In this document: in pieces, positions 16,592-23,517 of the stretch
How the letters are laid out: each line of letters starts with the position of its first letter
Numbering within the stretch: position 1 is the first letter of the stretch
The notes under the pieces: generated by a model
The model's input: the letters and a program-made list of their open reading frames with translations, nothing else
The model's database searches: none
Told to the model about the DNA's origin: nothing
Source: Acidobacteriaceae bacterium
Lineage (GTDB): Bacteria; Acidobacteriota; Terriglobia; Terriglobales; Acidobacteriaceae
DNA length: 64,000 nt
Direction of reading: 5' to 3'
NCBI GenBank assembly: GCA_003131315.1
Contig: PKUV01000165.1
Span: 1 to 64,000, forward strand
Translations under genes and position numbers: made by a program

Positions 16592-17314
16592 TCAGTCGTA
16601 TTTTTCGTAACGGATCGAAGTTCGATCCCAACCCAGACTCTTCAGCAGCTCGCGGTTCGCCTTGACCATTTTGTCGAGGCCGCAGATGTAGGCGTGCATG
16701 TCGGTGCGGGTTCCAACGATTTCGGCGAGATGTTCCTGCACGTATCCTCGCAACCCTTTCCACTCCGGAGCGGCGCGGCTCAACGTGGGCAGAAAATGAA
16801 AGTTGGTGTGCCCGGCGGTCAGATGTTCAAACTCCTCGCGATAGTAAATATCCTGCTCGCGGCGCGCGCCGAACAGCAGCCAGAACTGGTGTCCGTGATG
16901 ACGGTCGCCTTCCGCCAGCAGCCAGTGCAGCATGGAGCGGAACGGCGCGATCCCGGTTCCAGTCGCAATGAGAACGGTGTCACGCAATGGCGGGCGCAGA
17001 ATGAAATCGCCGAACGGTCCCTGAAACGCAATCTTCGCGCCTTCGTCGAGACTGCAGAGATAGTTCGACATGAATCCATCCTGCACGCGATTCAGGCAGA
17101 AGGCGACGTGCCCATTCTCGGCCGGCGGAGACGCGATCGAATACGCGCGCGTCATCTCCTCGCCATCGGGAGTGTTGGTTTTCACCGAGAGCCATTGTCC
17201 GGAAACGAAGCCGAAGCGGGTTACGCCGTTCACTTCGAGTTCGAGGTGCCTGGTAAATTCGGAAAGCGGGACGGAGCGAAGCAGGCGTGCGTCGAAAGTC
17301 TTGAACTGAGCCAT
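16592..17314 (-). CDS. Ferredoxin/flavodoxin-NADP+ reductase (Fpr-like)
   Basis: A 240-residue FAD-dependent oxidoreductase that moves electrons between NADPH and ferredoxin or flavodoxin. The FAD-binding RAYSIAS motif is near residue 56, GPFGDFIL follows, then the NADP-binding GTGIAPFRSM near residue 118 and CGLDKMV near the C terminus. The end, SIRYEKYD, is typical of bacterial subclass enzymes where a C-terminal aromatic stacks on FAD. Monocistronic; the hairpin at 17396-17426 separates it from glmS. Confidence 0.85.
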   Translation of the reverse strand: MAQFKTFDARLLRSVPLSEFTRHLELEVNGVTRFGFVSGQWLSVKTNTPDGEEMTRAYSIASPPAENGHVAFCLNRVQDGFMSNYLCSLDEGAKIAFQGPFGDFILRPPLRDTVLIATGTGIAPFRSMLHWLLAEGDRHHGHQFWLLFGARREQDIYYREEFEHLTAGHTNFHFLPTLSRAAPEWKGLRGYVQEHLAEIVGTRTDMHAYICGLDKMVKANRELLKSLGWDRTSIRYEKYD

Positions 17315-17395
17315 TGCTCAGTTAGATGATTGCAAGTGGTTGCGGGACGCTTCGGCCTCACGCGGAACAACGAACGAAGCAATCGCAGCGAAAAG

Positions 17396-17426
17396 CCCCA
17401 CTTCTCGAAAAGCGCGAGAAGTGGGG
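17396..17426. repeat. CCCCACTTCTCG hairpin downstream of glmS
   Basis: Perfect 12-base arms ccccacttctcg / cgagaagtgggg with a 7-base loop. It lies 39 bases past the glmS stop and could end its transcription, although no T run follows. Related to the hairpin at 12900-12928. Confidence 0.6.
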
Positions 17427-17464
17427 CACCCCTTGTACCCTCGAAGCTGATGGCTGACGGCTTG

Positions 17465-19339
17465 TTACTCGACCGTCACCGACTTCGCCAGATTTCGTGG
17501 CTGATCGACGTCGCAGCCCCGGCGCACGGCGATGTGATAGGCGAGCAGTTGCAGCGGGACAATCTCCAGAATCGGCGACAATTCATCCGGCGCCGGCGGG
17601 ACGAAGAGGACGTGATCCGCCTCCTCGGCGATCTCTTTGTCGCCTTCGGTGGCGAGCGCTATGACTATGCCGGATCGCGCTTTTACTTCTTTCAGGTTCG
17701 ACATCGTCTTTTCGTAGCGAGTCATCGACTGCGGGCTGTTCACGTCGCGGGTGGCGATGATGACCACGGGCAGATTTTCGTCAATCAGCGCATTCGGGCC
17801 GTGCTTCATCTCGCCCGCCGGATAACCTTCGGCGTGAATGTAGGAAATTTCCTTGAGCTTGAGCGCGCCTTCGAGCGCGATGGGATAGTGAATGCCGCGT
17901 CCGAGGAAAAGGAAGTCCTGGGCGCGGATATAAGTCTTTGCCAGCTCGTCGCAAGCCTCATCGTGCGTGAGAATCTGTTCCAGCTTGCCGGGGATGCGCA
18001 TGAGCTCTTGCACGGCGGCCTTGGCCTGTTCGGGTGTCATGGTGCCGCGCACCTGCGCCAGATACAAGGTGAATAAGTAAAGAGCGGTAAGTTGTCCGGT
18101 GAAAGCTTTGGTCGAAGCCACGCCAATTTCCGGGCCGGCGTGGGTGTAAATGGTTCCGGCGGCCTCGCGCGTGATCATGGAGCCGACCACGTTGCAGATG
18201 GCCAGCGTCTTCGAGCCCTTGGCCTTGGCTTCACGCTGGGCCGCGATGGTATCGGCGGTTTCGCCGGATTGCGAAATCAAGAGCGTCATCGTGTCCGGCC
18301 CGAGGATCGGGTCGCGATAGCGCCATTCACTGGCATAATCGACTTCGACCGGAACGCGGGCCAGGTTCTCGATCATGAACTTGCCCGCCAGTCCGGCATG
18401 CCAACTGGTGCCGCAGGCGGCGATATTGATTTTCTTCAGTGCCTTGAACTCGGCTTCGCCGACCTGCATCTCGTTGAGGAAGATGGCGCCGGTGTCCTGC
18501 GAAACGCGGCCGAGGGTGGTATCGCGGACGGTGCGCGGCTGCTCATAAATTTCTTTGAGCATGAAGTGCTTGAAGCCACCCTTTTCGGCCATGATCGGAT
18601 CCCAGGTGACGCGCTGCGCCTTCCGCTCCATCGGGTTGCCGTCGAAATCGGTAACCCGCACGCCGTCTGAGGTGATCACGGCAAGATCGCCATCGGCCAG
18701 AAAGAAAAGGTCGCGCGTGTGATCGAGGAGTGCGGGCACGTCGGAGGCGACGAAGTATTCGTCCTTGCCGAGGCCGATGACGGCGGGCGGTCCATTGCGC
18801 GCCGCGACAATCTTGTTCGGTTCGTCAACCGCGATCACCACCAGCGCGAACACGCCGGTGAGTTCCTTGACCGCTTTGCACACCGCTTCTTCCAGGGATG
18901 GGCGATGACCGTTTCCGGTTTGAAGATAGTGCTTCTCCACCAGGTGCGCGATGATTTCCGTGTCCGTTTCGGTAGTGAACTTGTGTCCTTCGGCGATCAA
19001 CTTCTTCTTGAGCGAGAGATAGTTCTCGACAATGCCGTTGTGCACCACCACGATTCTGCCGCTGCAGTCGCGATGGGGATGGGCGTTTTCTTCGGTGGGG
19101 CGGCCATGCGTGGCCCAGCGGGTGTGTCCGATGCCGTAGGTGCCGTCGAGCGGCTTGAGGCGGATGACTTCTTCCAGATTGCGCAGCTTGCCTTCCGCGC
19201 GGCGGATCTGCAGGCCTTCGTTGTTTCCGGCCACCGCGATTCCCGCCGAGTCGTAGCCGCGATACTCCAGCTTTCGGAGGCCCTCAATGATGACGGGGAC
19301 AACCTGCTTCTTGCCCACATATCCCACAATGCCGCACAT
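17465..19339 (-). CDS. glmS: Glutamine-fructose-6-phosphate aminotransferase (isomerizing)
   Basis: Makes glucosamine-6-phosphate, the first step to UDP-GlcNAc for peptidoglycan. I start at ATG 19339 so that Cys2 (MCGIVGYVG) becomes the N-terminal nucleophile after Met removal; the open frame extends 23 codons further but this would bury it. The glutaminase domain spans residues 2-225 ([24 protein letters not shown]). Two SIS domains follow ([30 protein letters not shown]). It ends with the conserved [15 protein letters not shown]. No glmS ribozyme is evident upstream. Confidence 0.96.
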   Translation of the reverse strand: MCGIVGYVGKKQVVPVIIEGLRKLEYRGYDSAGIAVAGNNEGLQIRRAEGKLRNLEEVIRLKPLDGTYGIGHTRWATHGRPTEENAHPHRDCSGRIVVVHNGIVENYLSLKKKLIAEGHKFTTETDTEIIAHLVEKHYLQTGNGHRPSLEEAVCKAVKELTGVFALVVIAVDEPNKIVAARNGPPAVIGLGKDEYFVASDVPALLDHTRDLFFLADGDLAVITSDGVRVTDFDGNPMERKAQRVTWDPIMAEKGGFKHFMLKEIYEQPRTVRDTTLGRVSQDTGAIFLNEMQVGEAEFKALKKINIAACGTSWHAGLAGKFMIENLARVPVEVDYASEWRYRDPILGPDTMTLLISQSGETADTIAAQREAKAKGSKTLAICNVVGSMITREAAGTIYTHAGPEIGVASTKAFTGQLTALYLFTLYLAQVRGTMTPEQAKAAVQELMRIPGKLEQILTHDEACDELAKTYIRAQDFLFLGRGIHYPIALEGALKLKEISYIHAEGYPAGEMKHGPNALIDENLPVVIIATRDVNSPQSMTRYEKTMSNLKEVKARSGIVIALATEGDKEIAEEADHVLFVPPAPDELSPILEIVPLQLLAYHIAVRRGCDVDQPRNLAKSVTVE

Positions 19340-19393
19340 TGGCGAATTGGCTCCTTGACGAATGTATCGGTGGGGGGACCGGTGATGGTTCGC

Positions 19394-19421
19394 GTAGAGA
19401 CGCGGCAAGCCCCGTCTCTAC
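19394..19421. repeat. GTAGAGAC palindromic repeat, copy 2
   Basis: Arms gtagagacg / cgtctctac around cggcaagcc. It sits between the purS stop and the glmS start on the minus strand, so it would be in the transcript leader of glmS. Same family as 4085-4112. Confidence 0.7.
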
Positions 19422-19435
19422 AGGCAGAAGAACTT

Positions 19436-19681
19436 TCAATCTTCGAGGGAGAAACGAAACTCTTCAATGACCGGGTTCGTTAGAACTTCGCGTGCGATTC
19501 GCTCTACTTCCGCTTGCGCTTCATCCTTTGAGATGCCGCCGTTGAGAGTAATTTCGAAATACTTTCCTTGCCGTACATCGTGCAAACTCTTGTAGCCAAT
19601 TTTCGTAAGGGCGCCGTGGATGGTCTTACCCTGCGGATCCAGAACGCTCTTCTTCAATGACACGTAAACGTAGGCTTTCAT
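19436..19681 (-). CDS. purS: Phosphoribosylformylglycinamidine synthase subunit PurS
   Basis: An 81-residue small subunit of the FGAM synthase complex (PurL-PurQ-PurS) in purine biosynthesis. It bridges the glutaminase and synthase subunits. Family marks are KAYVYVSLKKSVLDPQGKTI, VRQGKYFEI, and the C-terminal ATNPVIEEF-type stretch (here LTNPVIEEFRF). Start is the ATG at 19681; an overlapping TTG lies one codon earlier. Unusually, purQ or purL do not follow; glmS does. Confidence 0.92.
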   Translation of the reverse strand: MKAYVYVSLKKSVLDPQGKTIHGALTKIGYKSLHDVRQGKYFEITLNGGISKDEAQAEVERIAREVLTNPVIEEFRFSLED

Positions 19682-19773
19682 CAACTCGTCGATTATACGT
19701 CAGGTGGCAGCGAACAGGACCCTGGTTTTCGTTATAGGGGGTATGCGTTAGGACCACTCACTTTGGTGACTGT

Positions 19774-20040
19774 CTAGTCCGTAACCTGTTTAAAAGATGA
19801 TAGTTGGCGATCCAACTCCGCGATCGACTGCTCCAACATCTGGCGGTGCCGTGGGTTGCCGGCGGCCTGTAGTTGTTCGGTGAGGCGTTTGCGGGAGAGA
19901 AGCAGGCCCTCGCGTTTCCGGTTGCGTTGCTGCTCTTTTGGCGAGGGCGAGGGCGAGATGGATGCGCGGACGCTTTTCCGCCGCTCGGCCATTTCCTCCT
20001 GTTGCTGTTCTACAGACTTACTTTCCCAGCCGCGTGCCAT
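19774..20040 (-). CDS. Small charged coiled-coil-like protein of unknown function
   Basis: 88 residues, MARGWESKSVEQQQEEMAE at the start, then a basic middle and a helical C-terminal half (RKRLTEQLQAAGNPRHRQMLEQ) that looks like a short alpha-helical hairpin or coiled coil. No enzyme motif or membrane segment. The reading frame is clean and the start is ATG. The function is unknown and I recognise no named family. It lies 90 bases upstream of purS on the same strand. Confidence 0.6.
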   Translation of the reverse strand: MARGWESKSVEQQQEEMAERRKSVRASISPSPSPKEQQRNRKREGLLLSRKRLTEQLQAAGNPRHRQMLEQSIAELDRQLSSFKQVTD

Positions 20041-20056
20041 TTGAGAATCTTACCTT

Positions 20057-20083
20057 AGGAGACGGGGCAAGCCCCGTCTCTAC
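20057..20083. repeat. GTAGAGAC palindromic repeat, copy 3
   Basis: ggagacggggc / gccccgtctc with a 2-base centre. Just upstream of the 88-residue unknown gene. Confidence 0.7.
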
Positions 20084-20160
20084 TTGGGGCAGGACTTACA
20101 GCATTCTAAAGCAACGTTCTGATACGGAACTCGGATTGTTCACGTAAATCGGACGTTTCT

Positions 20161-20292
20161 AGAGCGTGTTTCATATATGCGTGTGTGGGGAAGAAGGCTG
20201 CTCCCCTCAGGGGCTAAAGCCCCCATTCATGTGGCTCGAAACGGCGCGGCTGAAGCCGCGCCCCTTCAAAGACCATTTATGAAACACGCTCT
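20161..20292. mobile_element. 132-bp MITE-like element, copy B
   Basis: The clearest copy: left end agagcgtgtttcatata, right end tttatgaaacacgctct, i.e. inverted repeats of about 16 bases. The interior has ctcaggggctaaagccc and gcgcggctgaagccgcgc hairpins. Compared with copies A and C, the second stem replaces the pairs of gcacggc/gccgtgc with gcgcggc/gccgcgc, a compensatory change. Confidence 0.8.
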
Positions 20293-20308
20293 AACAATGT
20301 CGGCGGTG

Positions 20309-20884
20309 TCAAGCACTCTTGGAGCGCACTAACCCGTGCACGCCAGATGAAAATCTGCCGAGTCGAAAGAGTGTTTCCGCCGTTCGCTCATACTGATCCA
20401 CTAAGGGCGGAAGCGATCGGCCTTGCAGGTCAGGCCATAGGATTTCGGTCAGCAGGTGGAGGCAAGCCCCGATGGTTTGCAATCGAAGCCGAAAAGCATT
20501 CTCAGCAACCTGAACGCCGGACGCTGCGATCTTTGGGTCGGAACTCCGTTGCGCGGCTTGACCAATCTTTGCCAGCGCCGCCGCGGCCCTTCCCGCTTCC
20601 CAGGCGTAGATGAGTGCTGCCCACGCACGCTGCCGCTTAATCTCGCGGAACTTCTTTGGCGATAAATTATTGCGAAGAAACGCTTCCTCGGCTGAGTCGA
20701 CCAGGTTTCTGAAGGCCTCAATGTCGAGAGACCGGAACGCCTGGACAGCTTTTTCTAAGTCAACCCGGCGCGTGCGGTTGCGGATGGCAACATACACCAG
20801 GATCACCAGCGCGAAGAACGCAACGGCGACAAGAATCCAAGCGGCGATCAATGCTTGAGAAAGTGTTGAAGCTCCCTGTTCCAA
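20309..20884 (-). CDS. Membrane-anchored helical protein of unknown function
   Basis: 191 residues with one N-terminal transmembrane segment (ALIAAWILVAVAFFALVILVYVAI) and a mainly alpha-helical cytoplasmic-looking part. No catalytic motif recognised. The start overlaps the end of the upstream membrane gene by 37 bases, so the two are almost certainly co-transcribed and translationally coupled. They follow a tiny predicted exported peptide gene. Confidence 0.65.
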   Translation of the reverse strand: MEQGASTLSQALIAAWILVAVAFFALVILVYVAIRNRTRRVDLEKAVQAFRSLDIEAFRNLVDSAEEAFLRNNLSPKKFREIKRQRAWAALIYAWEAGRAAAALAKIGQAAQRSSDPKIAASGVQVAENAFRLRLQTIGACLHLLTEILWPDLQGRSLPPLVDQYERTAETLFRLGRFSSGVHGLVRSKSA

Positions 20885-21615
20885 GTCTCCACCTCATCAC
20901 GGGAAACGACCGTGAGGGACGCAGGTTCAAGTTCGGGCGCCAGCAAATACCCAATCCAGATCGAAACACAAACGAGGTAGGCGCCGGTGATCAGCAAATT
21001 AAAAAATTCCACCGCTACCCAGCTAGCGAATGCCGTGCGAAGAGCAAACATGGCAAGATCGACGCTTGTCAGGACCCCAAGACCCAGCGCGATCCCGAAT
21101 GCGGGGCGACGCCAGGACAGACCCAGGAAGCGGGAAAAGAGCAACAAGGAAAGGAGCAAGCCACATTGAACCATAGCCGCTCCCCGGTTGACGACAGATA
21201 CACCGGCAATCCACTTGGCACTATTCTCCCCGGGCGCATAGACAGCGAGCAAAACACCCATTACAAGCAGCAAACCTGTTACACATCGCAGCGATCGCCT
21301 TGCTGACACCTTCAAAAACTGGGATTCACGAAACAAATCTTTAGAAACCTCGTCAATCACCCCGAAACGCAGAGCGACGCTAAGCAACAGCGTGGCGCAA
21401 TATGCATACGCATACTGCTTACCAGCGCCTGGGATGGAATACAACGCGAACAGCAGAATGAACTCGGCAATTTCGTAAAACACATAGGCGAAAAAGACCG
21501 GGAATTCCCGGTACAAGCGGCGCTTGCAAAGAACGACCGCGAGTACACCGAGAAGCACATGCGGCGTGATCCATAGAAAAAGCGACAGCACCTTGTGCCA
21601 GTTCATCGGGAGCAT
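20848..21615 (-). CDS. Polytopic membrane protein of unknown function
   Basis: 255 residues with about seven hydrophobic segments, for example LFLWITPHVLLGVLAVVL near the start, LLLVMGVLLAVYA in the middle, and LLITGAYLVCVSIWIGYLL near the end. The tail (SRDEVETWNRELQHFLKH) is soluble. Similar small membrane proteins seem common in Acidobacteriota, but I recognise no named family. It overlaps the downstream gene by 37 bases and starts 53 bases after the 44-residue peptide gene. ATG at 21606 is an alternative start. Confidence 0.7.
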   Translation of the reverse strand: MLPMNWHKVLSLFLWITPHVLLGVLAVVLCKRRLYREFPVFFAYVFYEIAEFILLFALYSIPGAGKQYAYAYCATLLLSVALRFGVIDEVSKDLFRESQFLKVSARRSLRCVTGLLLVMGVLLAVYAPGENSAKWIAGVSVVNRGAAMVQCGLLLSLLLFSRFLGLSWRRPAFGIALGLGVLTSVDLAMFALRTAFASWVAVEFFNLLITGAYLVCVSIWIGYLLAPELEPASLTVVSRDEVETWNRELQHFLKH

Positions 21616-21668
21616 TCCAGAGCACTATAGCCCTGACATTGCTCCTTTTCAAGGTGCTGTCCCGCAGG

Positions 21669-21803
21669 CTACAGCGGCGCGGTGCAGCCCAGGGGGGTGC
21701 AAATGGTCCCGTGGGGCATGGGGTTGCCATCGGCCATACTCGGGAGTGCCGCGGTTGTCAAAAACAGGGCTATTGCAGCCAAAGCCAGCATAAGTCGTTT
21801 CAC
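21669..21803 (-). CDS. Tiny predicted exported peptide (44 residues)
   Basis: A GTG start at 21803 is preceded by AAAGGAG at about seven bases. The peptide begins MKRLMLALAAIALFLTTAAL, a textbook signal sequence, then SMADGNPMPHGTICTPLG and CTAPL. The mature part would be about 20-25 residues with two cysteines five residues apart and several prolines. No homology can be claimed. A strong ribosome-binding site, a signal sequence and close spacing to the downstream membrane gene make it a credible gene. Its role, whether structural, signalling or toxic, is unknown. Confidence 0.6.
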   Translation of the reverse strand: MKRLMLALAAIALFLTTAALPSMADGNPMPHGTICTPLGCTAPL

Positions 21804-21910
21804 GGTAGTGCTCCTTTGCGAAAGAGTTCGCACCGTGATACATTGCAGGCGGCAGAGGGGTTTTCTGCATTTAGTTCACTTCCGATGTCGTTTCGGAAAT
21901 CGTAAATTCG

Positions 21911-22363
21911 ATGAGACTGAAATCCGCTCTCGAGGACTTTGAAGCCAATACCCTAGGCGCTGTCCCTGGGTTGTTGGGCAGACTTTCCTACGTTGGTGGA
22001 TTGCATGACGGCAATGGAACATACGATCACTGGGGTTTGGCGGAGGTGTATGGCGCCGCCGCCGCACAATGCGCAATCCGTGCGTCTCATCGGGGACTAC
22101 TCTCCGAGGTCTTGAAGAAACCTTTGGCTGTGCTGCTCAACGAACTAGCGACATGCTCGAGCGAGCATCTAACAGAAAGGGAGTTCCTGGCTACGCTGGC
22201 GCAATCTCCGCCTAAGCCTCTTTCCCCAGCTGCCCGGGCACATCTCGGATCAGTGCTGGGCGCACTTTCGGCGTTGGTTGAAAGTCGGAATAATGCCAAT
22301 CCCCGAGGCGCATCGCAACCCCGACAACCTGCCCAAGAATCTCGGCCTCCTGCGGGTATTTAA
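21911..22363 (+). CDS. Unknown soluble protein
   Basis: 150 residues, starting MRLKSALEDFEANTLGAV. It is rich in Ala/Leu helices and has YVGGLHDGNGTYDHWGL near residue 27, a sequence that looks functional rather than random. I do not recognise the family. Its 3' end overlaps the 3' end of the convergent XRE regulator gene by about 150 bases. The C-terminal 30 residues (RNNANPRGASQPRQPAQ) are low complexity and lie within the overlap. Confidence 0.55.
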   Translation: MRLKSALEDFEANTLGAVPGLLGRLSYVGGLHDGNGTYDHWGLAEVYGAAAAQCAIRASHRGLLSEVLKKPLAVLLNELATCSSEHLTEREFLATLAQSPPKPLSPAARAHLGSVLGALSALVESRNNANPRGASQPRQPAQESRPPAGI

Positions 22364-23078
22364 GAACTCGCACCGCAACGGGAGAGAGGGGATGAGGTTG
22401 CAAGACGATGGCGTCACGCTTGATCGAGCACCAGCAACACGTATATCCTTCGCGCATTTCCACAAAGTAAACAGGACGCTCGTACTCCGAACGCCATGTT
22501 CCTTCCCCTACCTTGTTCTTGGCTTCGTCCACTTGCACGAAACTGCCAGGCGGAAGAATGGGATACATGGTGAAATCTTCCGAGCCAATATACCCATAGG
22601 TGTATCGGTCATCCGCAAACAGCCCAAGGTAAGCCATGGGCACAGTACCCCATTGCTCGATTGCACGTCTCAAGTCGGTCGTTTTCTGGAGCGAGAATCC
22701 GGGATCGAGCCTCGTCGGCATCCGCACTTGTCTGACGTTGCTCGAAGCTTCGGACACGTGAGACTTCTGCGGGCGCCCAAAGCTAATGTCGGCTGAGATG
22801 CCATCGAGTTCGAGGCCATAGAAGGATAGCAACTCCCGATATTCCCGCCGATAAATAGCTGCAAACGAATAGAGCCGAAAAATACTCGGGATTATGCCTT
22901 TGGTTTCGATGTCGGACAAGCGGCTGGGCGGAATTGCGAACTCCTCACTCTCAAATCTCTGCGCGATCTGACTGCTGGCCAGTTCCACGTCCCTCATACG
23001 ATATCCGAGGGTTTCTCTCAGCGCCCGCAGCCTCTGCCCACCATTGAGTTGCACAGCCGCTGACCTCCCCGGGGACAT
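22212..23078 (-). CDS. XRE-family transcriptional regulator with C-terminal sensor-like domain
   Basis: An N-terminal helix-turn-helix (GGQRLRALRETLGYRMRDVE, then PPSRLSDIETKGIIPSIF) is followed by a roughly 150-residue C-terminal part with PPGSFVQVDEAKNKV and PVYFVEMREGYTCCWCSI, resembling the S24/LexA-peptidase beta fold. The Ser-Lys dyad is not evident. I chose ATG 23078 because the upstream 14 codons lack features. A target is unknown; autoregulation is likely. Convergent overlap with the neighbouring plus-strand gene. Confidence 0.7.
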   Translation of the reverse strand: MSPGRSAAVQLNGGQRLRALRETLGYRMRDVELASSQIAQRFESEEFAIPPSRLSDIETKGIIPSIFRLYSFAAIYRREYRELLSFYGLELDGISADISFGRPQKSHVSEASSNVRQVRMPTRLDPGFSLQKTTDLRRAIEQWGTVPMAYLGLFADDRYTYGYIGSEDFTMYPILPPGSFVQVDEAKNKVGEGTWRSEYERPVYFVEMREGYTCCWCSIKRDAIVLQPHPLSPVAVRVLKYPQEAEILGQVVGVAMRLGDWHYSDFQPTPKVRPALIRDVPGQLGKEA

Positions 23079-23517
23079 TCTATCATCGGTTCCAATGGCG
23101 CAATGAACACGAGCTTCCACCTGGGTTTCCGGATTTCGGAACAGAAAAGAGCGCGTGGATACAGTGCGGTTCCTTCCGTCTGTATCCAGACGGACACCAC
23201 CGGTCGCACCAAGCGGGCAGGGCCCCGTAAGCGTCTGTTCGGTTTTCGTAACAAAAAATTCGCCGCCTTGCCTATAACCCGGAGAATGGAGTAGGAATTA
23301 CTTTTCCGGGAAGGCACGAATCCGGGAAAACGTGTCGCAGAACCCGAGGGGGCTCCCCGACCGGGGAGGATAAGATTGGTTCTCAAGTAAAGGAACCGAC
23401 GCCTGCGACGCAATGTTGAACTGTAGTCCCGCAGCTTGGCAAGCTGCGATGACCCCTAGTTCCTGCTCAATACAAGCTGCCCGACATATTGCACGCGGCA
23501 GGTGCAGGAGGTGTGTC
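23079..23517. other. Non-coding region upstream of the sigma-54 activator
   Basis: About 440 bases between divergent regulator genes. It contains a perfect 8-bp-stem hairpin (23176-23195, tccgtctg/cagacgga) and a near-palindrome of ttttccggga and tccgggaaaa around 23303-23325. Either may be an operator. The open frame from 23413 into the activator is not used, since a strong AGGAGG precedes ATG 23518. Confidence 0.4.

Noticed and set aside
16182-16763. 193-residue minus-strand frame in the spacer before ferredoxin reductase
   Set aside because: Half of it overlaps the reductase gene out of frame and the rest is Arg/Ser-rich low complexity; no ribosome-binding site or motif.
19340-19436. glmS ribozyme in the glmS leader
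   Set aside because: The leader is short and filled with a simple palindromic repeat; no ribozyme core sequence could be recognised.
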